A DNA stretch of 64,000 bases from Cycas panzhihuaensis (Eukaryota > Cycadophyta), in assembly GCA_023213395.1 (NCBI GenBank), contig CM041465.1:102741741-102805740 (forward strand). Reading direction: 5' to 3'. The notes beneath the pieces were generated by a model. The model was not told the DNA's origin and searched no databases. It saw only the letters and a list, made by a program, of their open reading frames with translations. Position 1 is the stretch's first letter. Every line of letters begins with the position of its first letter. This document shows positions 54,088-64,000 of this stretch, in pieces. The position numbers were made by a program, and so were the translations under genes.

Positions 54088-54484
54088 TATAGCAGGAGAG
54101 CAAAAATAGATTTCCAGTAGATAACAACAATATTCACAGCATATCACAATAGATTACAATAGATAGAACATAACTAACACAAAATTATCCAATAGTGGCA
54201 ACCCTCTTCGAGGGAGGCACGATCCTCCAGCAGGCACAAGGCCCTAATGGCACGAGGCGATTATAACAACACAACAGAAATTCTCCAAGATTGATTTACA
54301 AATGAGGGAGGCTACTCTATTTATAACTTTCAAAACCAATCTCTTATTTTTTTTCCTCTAAAAATCGACTTCATAATAAAATAAAATAAATGATTCTTCT
54401 TTTAATTCTTCTAAAAAACCAACTTCATCATAATAAATTCCCCTTATAAAACCAACTTCTTCTTTTATTTTTGGGAATGCTATA
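54088..54484 (-). repeat. Element J 3' LTR
   Basis: Plus strand TATAGCAGGAGAGC to GGGAATGCTATA; its two ends are perfect 6-bp inverted repeats. The adjoining ATTCCCCTTCCCTT is the complement of the polypurine tract. Confidence 0.85.
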
Positions 54485-57020
54485 ATTCCCCTTCCCTTAA
54501 AATGATACTTCGCCCTCGAAGTATCGAGAATTGCATGTAGCTTGGTCTAATCTTCCAGCCACCACCTACTAGATCCTATATGTCATAAAGATTTGGCTCG
54601 ATCTTGCGTCTTATGTGGAACTTTGCTAGCAGGTGTCTTGAATTTGCTAATGTTTATTCCTAGGACCAGGAACATGTTGTATCTTGTTTTGAATCAGAAG
54701 GATCCTAGGACCTATGGGGTATCTCAGATGTCTCATCCTGGTCTTGCCTTGTGTCTGCACATTTTGTTTTCAGACGGGATGGTTTTTGGAAAGAGAAGTG
54801 AAGGTTTTGTGAAAAGAATTGATTGTAAGGGTCATGAATTAATGACTGTTTATCATGAAAAATAAAAGAAGAGGTGGGATTATGGATTGAGATTAGGCAC
54901 AACTTTGCAGGCATAAGAAGGAAATTTTAGAATCTACCTTGGATGGAGATGAGATTTTGTGTGGATTTTGTTGGACTGCAACACATCTTGCGAAAGAAAA
55001 ATGGATGAGGCATTAGTGATAGATGTTCTTTATGAAAAAAAAACTTTGATACGTTTTCAAAAATGATATTTAGACAAAATGAAAGATTTAATGGGAAAAA
55101 CCAACATTGAGAGTACAAAAATGAAGAGGAGTGGGAAGGATGAGGTGGGGTTTTGTAGAGAGTAATATTAAGGGATGAAACCTAATGAATGGATTGAGGT
55201 TGTAGAATACCTGTTGAGGATGGCCTATAGGGGGTGAAGAAGTACGCAAGTAAAAAAGATGAACTAGAATTGCAAATGGGAATTTGGATTTGTCCTATGA
55301 AGAAAGTAGAGTTAAAAGGATTAGGATTATGGCTAACTATGGGATGGGGAAAAGAAGGCTTTTCTACTGCTATTAAACTTGGGAAAGATAGAGGATAGAT
55401 AAAACTACTAAATGAAATATACATGTGCAAAACAAGATTAAGAACCATGTTGAATACCTTGTGGGGTTCACTTGATTGCATGGACTTTTCTTCGTGTTGC
55501 TTAGGTTCCTCTTCGTAATGTTGGACAAGTTCTTCTTGGCCAACTGAATCTTACTCCCTTATCTGCTCAGTGTCTTCTTCTACGTGTGCGAATTCCTCAT
55601 TGCCTAATTTTTCACACTTTATGTAATTAGATCCCTTTTTGTCCTCACCTTCATCAAGAGTGGCCTCTTCTAGTTCCTCATTTGTGGCACTGTCTTTTGG
55701 TTCCTATTCGTGTGCCATTTGAATTTGCTCATCTTGATTCCCATTCCATGGCTTGCTCATTAACATCAATTTAAACCATGCCCAATCATTGAATATTTTT
55801 GGTTTGCTAGACCACTCAAGAGCTTTCCCTTGCAAAACAAGTTTCATACATGCTCCATAGTCTTCAATGTCAATATCCCTTGTGAATTCATTTAGTGTTT
55901 CGACCATTTGTAGCCATTTGTTGATATTAGTACTTCACTGTGTTTGATCGAGCTCGAGATATTTCTACGAGGGGATACCCTTATTGAGAATAATCATTAT
56001 GAGTTTCCTGCACCCGCGACTAAACAGAAATCTCTTCTCTGGATGATCACAATATGATCAGCGTTGTTGCTTATCGCTCCTTTGCATATGCCCTAATTTC
56101 CTGGTCTCTACATGCGACCTCCCTCTTCATGCGCCTTCGAATTTAACTGTTGACTCGCGATCTAAGATCTTTGGCCACAACTACTCTTGCCGCTAATAGT
56201 CTCACACAAGCTAGACGAACGATAGATTACAGAGCCCCAACCTTGCTTTTTTCTCCCCTCTCACTCTAGCTATCATCGATCAAACCAGCCATCGTTGCTA
56301 CCCTTGTTTGCTTTCAATCACTCCACTAGTATGCCTCTCGTAAGCAGGGTACTATCTAGAGTACAGGCGATCTCCGACAGATGAATTTCTTACGAGTAAT
56401 ACTCCAGTATGATGCAACAAAGTGACTCTTCCAAGTCTTTGCCTCACAAATGCACAAGCTCCTACTTATCGAAGAAAAACAACCCTCTATGATTCAAGGT
56501 CGTCGTAAACGAAGCCTTATCTACAACTTCTACAAACTGCAAGTACAGATATGCCATTCAATTCCCCTTGCAATTGAATCTCCTTGCGAGCCTTCTTGCG
56601 GATTGTGTGTTCTATTTTGCTCTACCCAATTGTTGATGTCCCCATGGGTGGTGTCCTCACAGATCTCCATAGATGGATCAAATGTCTTTCAATGGAGACT
56701 TTACAGGATAGCCATGCCTCCTTTCACAACTCACATTGGTTTATACATGACAATGGTGTTGATTCACACTTTGCGTCCCTCATTATATGGCACACAAATT
56801 AAAGGCAGGTATCACAGGAACCAGTCCGTAAATCATTTCATGGATGGTCTTTGAATGGAACAAGGGGTCTTCCTCAGTGAATCGAACAAGATTATGATGA
56901 TCATGGCAGATGGGTAGTTCTCATTGTCCAAGGTTTTGATTTATTTCCCAGCTACGAACACATGTGGCTTTGATTTATTTCCCAACTCAGTCCCCTTGAT
57001 AACGAGGCTCTGATACCAGT
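54485..57020 (-). pseudogene. Element J internal region with gag-like remnant
   Basis: On the minus strand 55907-55704 reads MVETLNEFTRDIDIEDYGAC, KLVLQGKALEWSSKPKIFND, then after a stop an acidic Glu-rich stretch (EELEEATLDEGEDKK, EEEPKQHEEKS) to about 55450. KALEW is reminiscent of gag cores but this is not decisive. Near 54490-54540 the minus strand reads ILDTSRAKYHF-like text next to the purine tract, like gypsy pol ends. A plus-strand ORF at 54593-54865 and the 55900-57000 segment have no recognisable content. Confidence 0.45.
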
Positions 57021-57430
57021 TGTAGCAAGACCTTTGCATAGCAACAGAATAGAAACAAATTTCTAGCAGATAATAACAATATTCATGGCATATCATAGTA
57101 GATTATAGCAGATAGAACATAACTAATACAAAATTGTCCAGCAATGGCAATCCTCTTTGAGGTAGGCACGATCCTCTAGCAGGTAGAAGGCACTAATGGC
57201 ATGAGGCCATTAGAACGACACAACAGAAATTCCCCAAGACTAATTTACAAATGAGGGAGGCTACTCTATTTATAGCTTTCAAAACCAATCTTTTATTTTT
57301 TCCTCCAAAAACCAACTTCATAATCAAATAAAATAAATGATTCTTCTTTTATTCTTCTAAAAAATTGACTTCATCATAATAAATTCCCCTTATAAAACCA
57401 ACTTCTTCTTTTATTTTTGGGAACGCTATA
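57021..57430 (-). repeat. Element J 5' LTR with PBS
   Basis: Plus strand TGTAGCAAGACCTTTGC to GGGAACGCTATA. Upstream CTCTGATACCA is the complement of the PBS TGGTATCAGAG. Confidence 0.86.
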
Positions 57431-57942
57431 GCTTCAAAAAACTGAAGGCATGAAAATTGATTTTTGCTCTTCTCCTTAAATTCTCAAAGAAAATCTACAA
57501 AGTAGTATTTGGTAGAAAGCTTAAGAGAAAACAAAGAGATTGAGATAGGTACCAGACTCTGAAACTCAAAACTTCAAGAGAAATCTGCTCAAAAAGCTCC
57601 AATCCTGCATGTCTAATTCTTTTGTAGATCTTGACCTGTAGAAGCGAAATTTGGAGATGCCACTTTGGAGAAAGTTACTCGGCTTATAGAGGCGCCTACA
57701 CTAGTAAAATTTTGGCTTGATCTTAGAACATTGAAAAGTCGATTGTACAATTCAATACAAGTCCATATGATTCTATACAATTTTGTCCATACTCTTCTTT
57801 CTCATATAGCAATTAATTTTCTTCAAAAAAAAAATCTCAAGGGCATAATGCTTCTTTACTCAAATCTCCATCTTCTTTACAAGAAATCGTAGAGATGCAC
57901 TTACTTTTCCTTCAGAAACTAATAGAACCCGCTCTAATACCA
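57431..57942 (-). other. Element I leader (part right of J) with PBS
   Basis: Continuation of I's untranslated leader; the PBS TGGTATTAGAGCGGG (complement of CCCGCTCTAATACCA, about 57928-57942) abuts the LTR. The other part of the leader is 53882-54087. Confidence 0.75.
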
Positions 57943-58168
57943 TCTTGAAATCACATTTACAAATAAGGAACTAACTCAAAGATAAAAGAAACCATTCTTC
58001 TTCATAGATTAAAGGAAAGAATAACCTCTCATATATATACATCAAGATTACAATAGAGGGCCCATGCATATTGGCCACTTGTCAGCATAAAATAAAAAAA
58101 GAGTTTATGACACATGACCCTCAACAATAACTTAAAAGCTTCTAGAGATAAAACATTAACTTTTAACA
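57943..58168 (-). repeat. Element I 5' LTR (226 bp)
   Basis: Plus strand TCTTGAAATCAC to AACTTTTAACA; on the minus strand it begins TGTTAAAAGTTAATG and contains GTTTTATCTCTAG and GTCATGTGTCATAAAC, as in C's LTR. The inner end TG has become TC. Confidence 0.8.
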
Positions 58169-58541
58169 GTTATTTCTTATGAGTCAATAAAGTTGAAGGA
58201 CTATGACAAAAATTACCTTACTCATGATTTAGAGCTTGCAACAGTTATGCATGTGCTCAAGGTATGGAGGCACTACTTACTAAGAAAAGGCTTTGAGCTT
58301 TGTACGGATCATGATAATCTCAAATGTATATTCACACAACCACATCTAAAAGCAAGACAAGGTAGATGGAATATTTATGTGAGAATGATTTTTAGCCATA
58401 ATATATGAAAGGCAAAGAAAATAAGGTGACCGATGCTTTAAGTAGATATAGATATGTTGTTTCAATAAGCATACAAAATCCAATTTGATTGACTCTATTT
58501 TAAAAACATGTGTGAAGGATGAGGTTTATGAGCAAGCCAAG
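58169..58541 (+). pseudogene. Fragment M: Ty3/gypsy RNase H
   Basis: The frame reads VISYESIKLKDYDKNYLTHD, LELATVMHVLKVWRHYLLRK, FELCTDHDNLKCIFTQPHLK, ARQGRWN, then stops. This is the typical chromovirus-type RNase H (Glu in THDLEL, Asp in CTDHDNLK) and the start of the linker. It is flanked by I's LTR on the left and K's LTR on the right. Its RT is not seen. It may belong with gag fragment N (37700-38325), but nothing here proves this. Confidence 0.8.
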
Positions 58542-59246
58542 TGTTGCAGTTATATTTGACGTATGTCCATTAGAGGGAAAATATGACGAAAACCAAACAA
58601 AACTGTGGGTATTTTGCAGGGCAACCATTCAGCATCCATTCGGGACAGAGAACGGATGAAACAGAGTGCAGAACACAATCCATCCTCCCGCAGGAACGGA
58701 TGATGAATGTAGGGACGCACCGAGCAGAAAAAGAAATGGTGGTGGCACAACATAGGAATGAAGGATAGAACATACATAACATGTGGACAGTCGTACGTGT
58801 TAAGAAACGAATTAGAGGTTAACAAAGTATGGTTAAGGATTGAAGAGGTGTCCATTCGAGAAAACGGATGGTTGTGAATGTTAGTCGCAATCGTTCTGTA
58901 ACATGGATGCACCATGTATTTAAACGCATCTGCTTGTTGGAATAGATGTGAGATCCGAGTGAGTGATTTCATTGATACCTGATCTGGTACGGTTGACTAG
59001 TCAGAACTATACAGATTATATGTGATGTAATAATTGACTATTGCCTAATGGAATAATAAAGTCACGTGGAAAAGCATGTGTACTCATTGAGGAATGCATG
59101 GTGAATGTATGTGTATAAGCTTATATGTGGATTTATGTGGCCTAATAGATGAAGATTATGTATGTTGACGTGTACACACCTTAGACTACAGTGGAAACCC
59201 TTGACAAGTGAAGATCTTGCAGTAAAGAGAAGATTTTAAGTCAACA
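58542..59246 (+). repeat. Element K 5' LTR (705 bp) with PBS
   Basis: Ends AGTCAACA like D and S, followed by TTGGTTTTGTTGCCTAAG, a mutated form of D's PBS. Where D's LTR is crowded with GTAC, K's first half repeats ACGGATG/CATCCATTC words (58620-58700, 58850-58875), a different motif in the same place. Confidence 0.85.
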
Positions 59247-59378
59247 TTGGTTTTGTTGCCTAAGTCCACTAGCGGAGGGAAGAAAAGCCGAAAAAATCCA
59301 CGTGCAAAGGACAAGTCACCCTGGTTGTCACAGTGATGGCAGACTCTAACTAAACCTAGACAGTCAGGGGGACCTTCC

Positions 59379-61184
59379 ATGCCACATAAATGGCCTTCGA
59401 AGGTGAAGGAGTCACCAAAAAACCTTAGGGGATAATGGAATCAAGCAAGCAAAGAGCTTTAAGATGGTCCCAAGAGAAAAAGCTAAGGAGAGCAAGCAGA
59501 TTAAGTATAGACAAAAAAGAGGAGCAAAGTGAATCAGTGGAGGGATCTGAGGCAAGTGGGGCCCAAACCCCACGAGAAATAGAAAACAAAGGCCAAGGGG
59601 AGCCTATGACAATCACACCTGCTCTAGAGAAATATCACAACAAAGGGAAGAAAATCAAGGAGGAGGAGAAAGAAACAAACAACCTTGAGACGGAGCTAAG
59701 TTTGGACTCTACTTCGAAGGACCTAAGTGGCAACGAGGAAAGGGTCAAGGAAGGTCCCCAGGCACATTGAGAGAATCAGTTGATCATACAACTTTTAGAA
59801 GACCCACCAGGGGGAAGTGAGGATCAATGATACCTAATAACAATTCCAGTGGCGGCAGAGATATAGGGCGTACCAGGGGTAATTCAACTAATGCCACCTA
59901 TACACAATCCCTTATTCGAGAAAGGGAATAGTGGGGAAGAAACACCACTAAGGAGATCCTACAAAACGTTTTTAGAAGGAAAGGCAACAATTCCACCTCA
60001 AAAGGAGGAGGGGAGGAATAATTCTACAATGGCACACTATAGGGAGTTTGGGAAACTCATTTTTCATGACTCTACTGACACTACAGAACATATTTACCTA
60101 GTCCAAAGATTAATCAATCTTGAAAAAATCACGGATCAGGCTGAAATCAAAGAGAGATTCGCATACTCATTGAGGGGTGTGCCATTAGCATGATATAAAT
60201 AGTTAGACCCACGCAAAACCTAGGATGAAATTAAAAAAGAGTTCAAAGCAAGGTTTTTGAAGTACCGAAACAATGACATCATAGAACTGACCCTAAGGGA
60301 AATACAATAGAAGCCAATGGGGTCTGTAATGACGTACATTAGCAAAATAGATATGATTGCTACTGCCATGACAAATAATAAGAAGATCACTGACTTAAGT
60401 ATGCGTACCTTCTTTGTGAATGAGTTGAACACCAAGTTAAGGAATACAATGGCATCACATCCCTTAAAATAATACAAGCATGCATAGGAATTGGCCCTGG
60501 GCTTCGAGAAAGAGATAGTCACCAAAAGGATAGCCTATGACCCCTTGGTCATGAGGTTGCAAAAAGAAATAAACGAGTTGAAAACGCAAAACCTTAATAG
60601 ACCCTTGTTCCAAATGGCCAAGGCAGAGGAGAATACAGAGATAGGAGCCCTCAGGAAGGAAGTGGCTAGATTGAAACTACAATATCGAGACAACTCCAGA
60701 GAAGATTCCAACAAACATCAGGGTAACGAACCCCCAATAGAAAAATGGTGCCACATCTGTGAGGACAATATTCACACCACAAAGTAATGTGAGTGTAATA
60801 TGCGAAATTGTAAACAGAACACTCGATGCCATATTTGCGACCAAGGAACACATAATACTCAGAAATGTTACTTCAACACCAGAGGCACAAACGCCCGAGG
60901 AAGAAGGCAAGGAAGAAACAACCTGAATACTCAAACAATATATATGATAAGGACGCAACCAAAAAACCCAAGGAAGAAACCTCCGTTGGAAAGACGTTTG
61001 ATATGTCTAGAGTACAGGCACTGGAAGTTTGACTGCCCAATAGAGAAAATCCAATGGAATGTCCATACTTATGCAAAAATTATGGTCTAAGCACTCATAC
61101 CACCAAGGAGTGCAAAGGTAAGGACAAGGCCCTAAATGGAGTAACAATCATATCGAGATCCCCTAAAAATGTTAACCTACAAAA
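59379..61184 (+). pseudogene. Element K gag with zinc-knuckle array
   Basis: ATG at 59379 (MPHKWPSKVKESP) sits in the same context as D. RALRWSQEKKLRRASRLSID follows in the next frame (59435-59770). Core: YREFGKLIFHDSTDTTEHIY, LVQRLINLEKITDQAEIKER, YSLRGVPLA (59891-60193), then stops. LREIQxKPMGSVMTYISKI, KLRNTMASHPLK, QELALGFEKEIV, ALRKEVARLKLQ follow. Four knuckle positions are recognisable: KWCHICEDNIHTTKxC, RCHICDQGTHNTQKC, RLICLEYRHWKFDC (first Cys lost), LCKNYGLSTHTTKEC (second Cys changed to Tyr). The same arrangement as D. Confidence 0.85.
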
Positions 61185-61560
61185 TGTTAGATTTTAACAT
61201 GGAAGGCATCAAACTCCAAAATACACCACAAGATCGATAGCCAAAATGATAACCTGCACTTGATTAACATAAGCATAACTCTAATACATCAAAGACTCAA
61301 CATGAGTCTCCATGATGACTTCATGATATATACTACCTCAACCACCTTTATATACAAAAGAGGTGGGAGGACACACAAGACAAGTAAAGCATGTGGGACA
61401 AACACCTTTGTCCTGACCAATGACATTACACCAACTAACTTGACCAATAAGCTTCTATCTTCTCACACAATATTATAATGACTCTTTGACTCTAAGACTT
61501 AGGACTAAGACTATTAATTCTAGGACACACTTTACACACATTAAACATTACACTCTAACA
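61185..61560 (-). repeat. Element L 3' LTR
   Basis: Plus strand TGTTAGATTTTAACATGG to TACACTCTAACA. It shares with B's LTR the outer ends, the CATTAAACATTA block near the element-side end, and the TATACAAAAG-like TATA region. Confidence 0.88.
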
Positions 61561-61741
61561 CCTCCCCTTAATGTTTAATGTCAAGACTACAAAAAGTGAC
61601 TAAATACTAAAGACTAACATGACACTTGACAATGGACTTAGGACATTAAACATGGACTCTAATTTGACTAACTTGTACTTTGCTTTTTTTGAATTTACAG
61701 TGTCTTGATCTTGGGAAGGTCTTGAACACAATGTCTTAGAC

Positions 61742-62671
61742 TTAATCTTGGTCTTCTATCAGAATTCTGGTCACCATCTGTTTGCTTCTGCTTTCTTCAG
61801 CATGTGAGTAATAAATGTTAACAATTGGAGATAAGTTGACAATATCATCATTAACCAAATATAATGATAAGTCATCAAGTGGTGAGACAATATCATCCTC
61901 CCCTGAAGCAATGAACTCGTTAAGATGAGTTTCAATTGCTTTAACATTGTTACCTGTAGCATGTGCAAGATACCCTGTTTTCTCCATATCACCCAAGAGA
62001 TTCCTTGAACCAAGTATAATGAGTATTTCCATGATGCCTACATGTACATACTTCCTGATTATGGTTATAGAGAGATGGAACATTACTTCAATGTGATTGA
62101 CCTTTATGATCAAGTAAACTACCCAAAATATAATATGATCTTGGCAAACAAGATTTTGATCATATAGTATCCTGCTTATGTCCCTTCTTTCTTTAAAACA
62201 ACTTTCTAGTGTTGCTGTAGGATATATTGTCATAATTTTGATTCTTTCAAAGATGAGAATAGTGGATGCAACTGAGTTGAGAGTAATCATGGATAGTCTC
62301 CAATACATGCATATCACTGTATGTCCTGACATCATTTGAATTCTGGATACCAACCTATCAACACAAACTAGGACAATGTTGCCCATACCTGCTGTCAGTA
62401 TGCATGTGTCTGCGTGAAGAATTATCTGCAAGGATTGCGGTTCAGGTTCTTCAGCTTCAGCAATCCCAGGTGTGAAGTCTCATGTCATCTTGGTGAGACT
62501 CAGGTTATTTGGTGCACTCAAACCTTCATCAAATTTTGGGCAAAAATTATCAGGCTCTTGTTTATCTATGAGAGAATTTTCCTTACCAGAATCAAGCTGC
62601 TTTTTTACTTTCCTTTTCATCTTCCTCCTTTGGTTCTTTGCCCTTTTGATGCACCTTTGCACTTCTTCAGG
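61742..62671 (-). pseudogene. Element L acidic ORF with an extra 430-bp segment
   Basis: On the minus strand, 62662-62480 reads a Lys-rich stretch (KRAKNQRRKMKRKVKKQ). 62431-61742 is open for 229 codons and ends with the family acidic part (SGEDDIVSPLDDLSLYLVND, EESRSKQMVTRILIED), matching B's ENESKQVVTKTFIEN. Its first two-thirds (about 61990-62431; LVCVDRLVSRIQMMSGHTVI...) has no counterpart in B and no acidic bias, so it may be inserted or out-of-frame sequence. Confidence 0.6.
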
Positions 62672-63025
62672 TCATTTTTCATATACTTCTGTCAACAGTT
62701 TCCAGGCGTCTTCAACTGAGTCGGTGTTTTGAAGAGATTGGACAAGGAAGTGATAAGAAGAAGGAAGATGGTCCTTATCAAAAGCTGCAAATATTACGTC
62801 AATGGCTATTCTGTTTTTCTTTTTAAAAGTTTCCTCCCCTTCTTTGTCAAGCGTTGCAGTGCCTAAAACAAATCCCCATAGTCTTTTGGTTTTAAAAATG
62901 CATTCCATTTTAATTGCCCAAAAGCGAAAATTAGTTCCAACATATTTGGGTAAAGGAAAGGGGAGATCCGACAACCAATATTCATTTTCTTCAGACACAA
63001 AAATGATGACATCACTCAGCTTCAT
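62672..63025 (-). pseudogene. Element L gag-like N-domain
   Basis: Starting at the ATG at 63025 (MKLSDVIIFVSEENEYWLSD, aligned with B's MELSDIIVFV), it reads GTNFRFWAIKMECIFKTKRL, WGFVLGTATLDKEGEETFKK, LPSSYHFLVQSLQNTDSVED and AWKLLTEVYEK. Open to a stop at 62672, 118 codons. Where B has a stop (after LLPK), L has Tyr, so L shows the undamaged version of that site. A UBN2-type gag without visible zinc knuckle. Confidence 0.78.
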
Positions 63026-63740
63026 GATGAATGAATAAAAAATATCTACTTCACCCTGAAAAAGGTCTATCAAATCATCAAGAAAAATACCACTGCTCTG
63101 AATGCAAGGACCTGTTGTGTGAACAAAATTTCACCATTTGATGTTGAACTTGACTTTACGAGAGAAAAGGCTACCTGAAGATATAAAACTTACAATGACA
63201 TCAATCAACTTGGAGACCTACATCCTCCAAAAATAGCCTGTACTGCAGCGATGATACCAAGAGTATCAGCTACCTCCACAACCAGGTCAATAAGAGGACA
63301 AGCTCGCTTCGAGATCAATTCTGCCAAAGACCTGCCTTCAAAACAGAATGCACTGTAGCTAATAGAAACGACATCTTCAGATTCATTTGCACACTGCTAT
63401 CCATAGGCAAGCATCACTGGTTAATATCTTCATGGTCCTCAATAACTTGATTCATTATTCGGCTATGATTTCGTGTGATGTCTTCTTAAATCTCCATATC
63501 TCATCATGACTGGACATCTTAACAGTTGCTTCAGGACGGTCGTCTCCTGATTTAGTACTATTTCACTCCTTTTTCAACAGCTAGCTTATAGTTTCCATTG
63601 CCGATACTAATTTTCCTTTAGCACAGCACATGTGCAAGTAAAACTTCTAGTCTTGCAACGGATGATCAGTATAATATATATGGCAGGGGTCTATTCTTGC
63701 CACGGTCTACCTTTATCCGGCCTTTATAGGCCCGGGGAAG
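63026..63740 (-). other. Element L leader, part adjoining gag
   Basis: The first 80 bases match B's leader (CACTTCAACCTGAAAAAAGT-type text). Beyond that I see no similarity to B and no ORF. Confidence 0.5.
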
Positions 63741-64000
63741 GATCTGATCTTTGAAATGAAAGAACTACGAACGACAAGGAATCCAATAACTCAGAAGAAC
63801 AAGGGCTTTGCCTTTGTACAATTCGCAACTGTTGAATAAGCCAAATGAGCCTTACTGAATTTAAGAATCCACAGATGAGAGATAAGCATTGCTGTCTCAC
63901 CAAGCCAAGATAATGACACCCTTTACGCGGCTTTGCTTTTCTGGAATTTACAACCCATTTAGATGCTATGAATGCCTAATGAATCACTACCACTGGTACC
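63741..64000 (+). pseudogene. Degraded host RRM RNA-binding protein gene fragment
   Basis: Plus strand, antisense to L: DLIFEMKELRTTRNPITQKN followed by the RNP1 octamer KGFAFVQF (63801-63824) and ATVExAKxAL (two stops). One frame on, TEFKNPQM follows, then in the third frame SIAVSPSQDNDTLY. The text then jumps at 63924-63926 to RGFAFLEF (63926-63949) and TTHLDAMNA, a second RNP1. RNP1 motifs are the core of RNA-recognition motifs. Spacing and wording recall the plant hnRNP Q/R-like three-RRM family (Arabidopsis At2g44710, from memory), with the start of the second RRM deleted. It would normally bind RNA in the nucleus; here it is a relic with stops, two frameshifts and a deletion. It may extend beyond the window. 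Confidence 0.75.

Larger units (their letters stand above)
54088..57430 (-). mobile_element. Element J: non-autonomous gypsy-like element with TATAGC...GCTATA ends
   Basis: LTRs at 54088-54484 and 57021-57430 (397 and 410 bp; the first has lost about 20 bp near its start). Minus-strand PBS TGGTATCAGAGCC two bases from the 5' LTR (complement at about 57006-57018) and purine tract GGGAAGGGGAAT before the 3' LTR. Flanks GATTC (54083-54087) and GCTTC (57431-57435) fit a 5-bp target duplication with one change. LTR ends are TATAGC/TGTAGC and GCTATA rather than TG/CA. The internal 2.5 kb holds only a weak gag-like ORF and, next to the purine tract, a residue resembling the gypsy pol end. It sits in the leader of element I. 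Confidence 0.8.
52038..58168 (-). mobile_element. Element I: Ty1/copia, 5' half only, interrupted by J
   Basis: On the minus strand: 5' LTR 58168-57943, PBS (TGGTATTAGAGCGGG, complement ending at 57944), leader 57942-57431 and 54087-53882 split by J, gag, protease, integrase up to the second catalytic Asp region, then a break into H's gag. No RT or 3' LTR. LTR family as in C. Confidence 0.82.
58542..61184 (+). mobile_element. Element K: D-family Tat-like gypsy, 5' LTR and gag; cut by L
   Basis: LTR 58542-59246 (TGTTGCAGTTATATTTGACG to AAGTCAACA), PBS region TTGGTTTTGTTGCC, leader and gag alignable with D. At 61185 the LTR of L begins, so pol presumably continues beyond the right edge of the window. 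Confidence 0.85.
61185..64000 (-). mobile_element. Element L: B-family non-autonomous element, continues beyond window
   Basis: 3' LTR 61185-61560 (376 bp), purine tract AAGGGGAGG (complement of 61561-61569), gag and acidic ORF in B's order, leader homologous to B's next to gag. The 3' untranslated part (61561-61740) matches B's (4438-4640) base for base in long blocks. Its 5' LTR should lie a few kb right of the window. Confidence 0.85.

Noticed and set aside
54593-54865. Plus-strand ORF of 90 codons in J
   Set aside because: No domain or neighbouring coding likeness; probably chance.
56450-56854. Plus-strand ORF of 134 codons in J's interior
   Set aside because: No recognised domain, opposite to the element's strand, and the neighbouring frame is also partly open. 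I cannot exclude a captured fragment, but nothing supports it.

Overview
This is plant nuclear heterochromatin. I find no intact host gene, tRNA, rRNA, bacterial-type feature or CRISPR array. Almost everything is LTR retrotransposon: Ty1/copia and Ty3/gypsy, interrupted by stops and frameshifts and inserted into one another. Copia-type primer-binding sites (PBS) resemble the complement of initiator tRNA-Met (TGGTATCAGAGC). The gypsy elements carry a decayed TTGGTTCCGTTGCC-type site, as in plant Tat/Athila relatives. The amount of nested, slowly eroding sequence suggests a large-genome seed plant, perhaps a gymnosperm, but nothing here identifies the species.

Left third (1-33845): one old copia element (X, + strand) is split into seven pieces. 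Its 5' LTR tail is at 3665-3696 and its 3' LTR at 33487-33845. Into it went copia A (1-3664, in X's 5' LTR), non-autonomous gag-only element B (4064-8391, -), copia C (9434-24870, +) carrying Tat-like gypsy D (12304-22659, +), copia E (25247-30088, -) and a solo gypsy LTR, S (30612-31466, -). B, C, D, E and S each have exact 5-bp target duplications, and X's reading frame resumes across the breaks.

Middle (33846-48763): about 2.6 kb of unassigned sequence with degenerate repeats, then a 355-bp miniature element made of two LTRs, a PBS and a polypurine tract (PPT) (T, 36488-36842). A gypsy gag fragment (N) follows, then gypsy F, a D relative whose gag zinc knuckle is split by copia G (40955-48671). 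G has the most similar LTRs in the window and the most intact reading frames.

Right third (48764-64000): copia H (5' LTR, long leader, gag) is fused head-on to a truncated minus-strand copia I, which contains gypsy-like J with unusual LTR ends. A gypsy RNase H scrap (M) is followed by D relative K, interrupted by L (61185 to beyond the window), a second copy of the B family. At the right edge, antisense within L's presumed leader, lies a degraded fragment of a host RRM RNA-binding protein gene.

The points I find most unusual are: (1) the D/F/K gypsy lineage, with three or four CCHC knuckles in gag, a second gag-like domain between protease and reverse transcriptase in D, and a 3' coiled-coil ORF preceded by a GTAC-rich tandem array; (2) the B/L gag-plus-acidic-protein family with apparent host-gene capture; (3) the miniature element T; (4) a conflict between LTR divergence and nesting order for C and D. 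No element looks able to move by itself.
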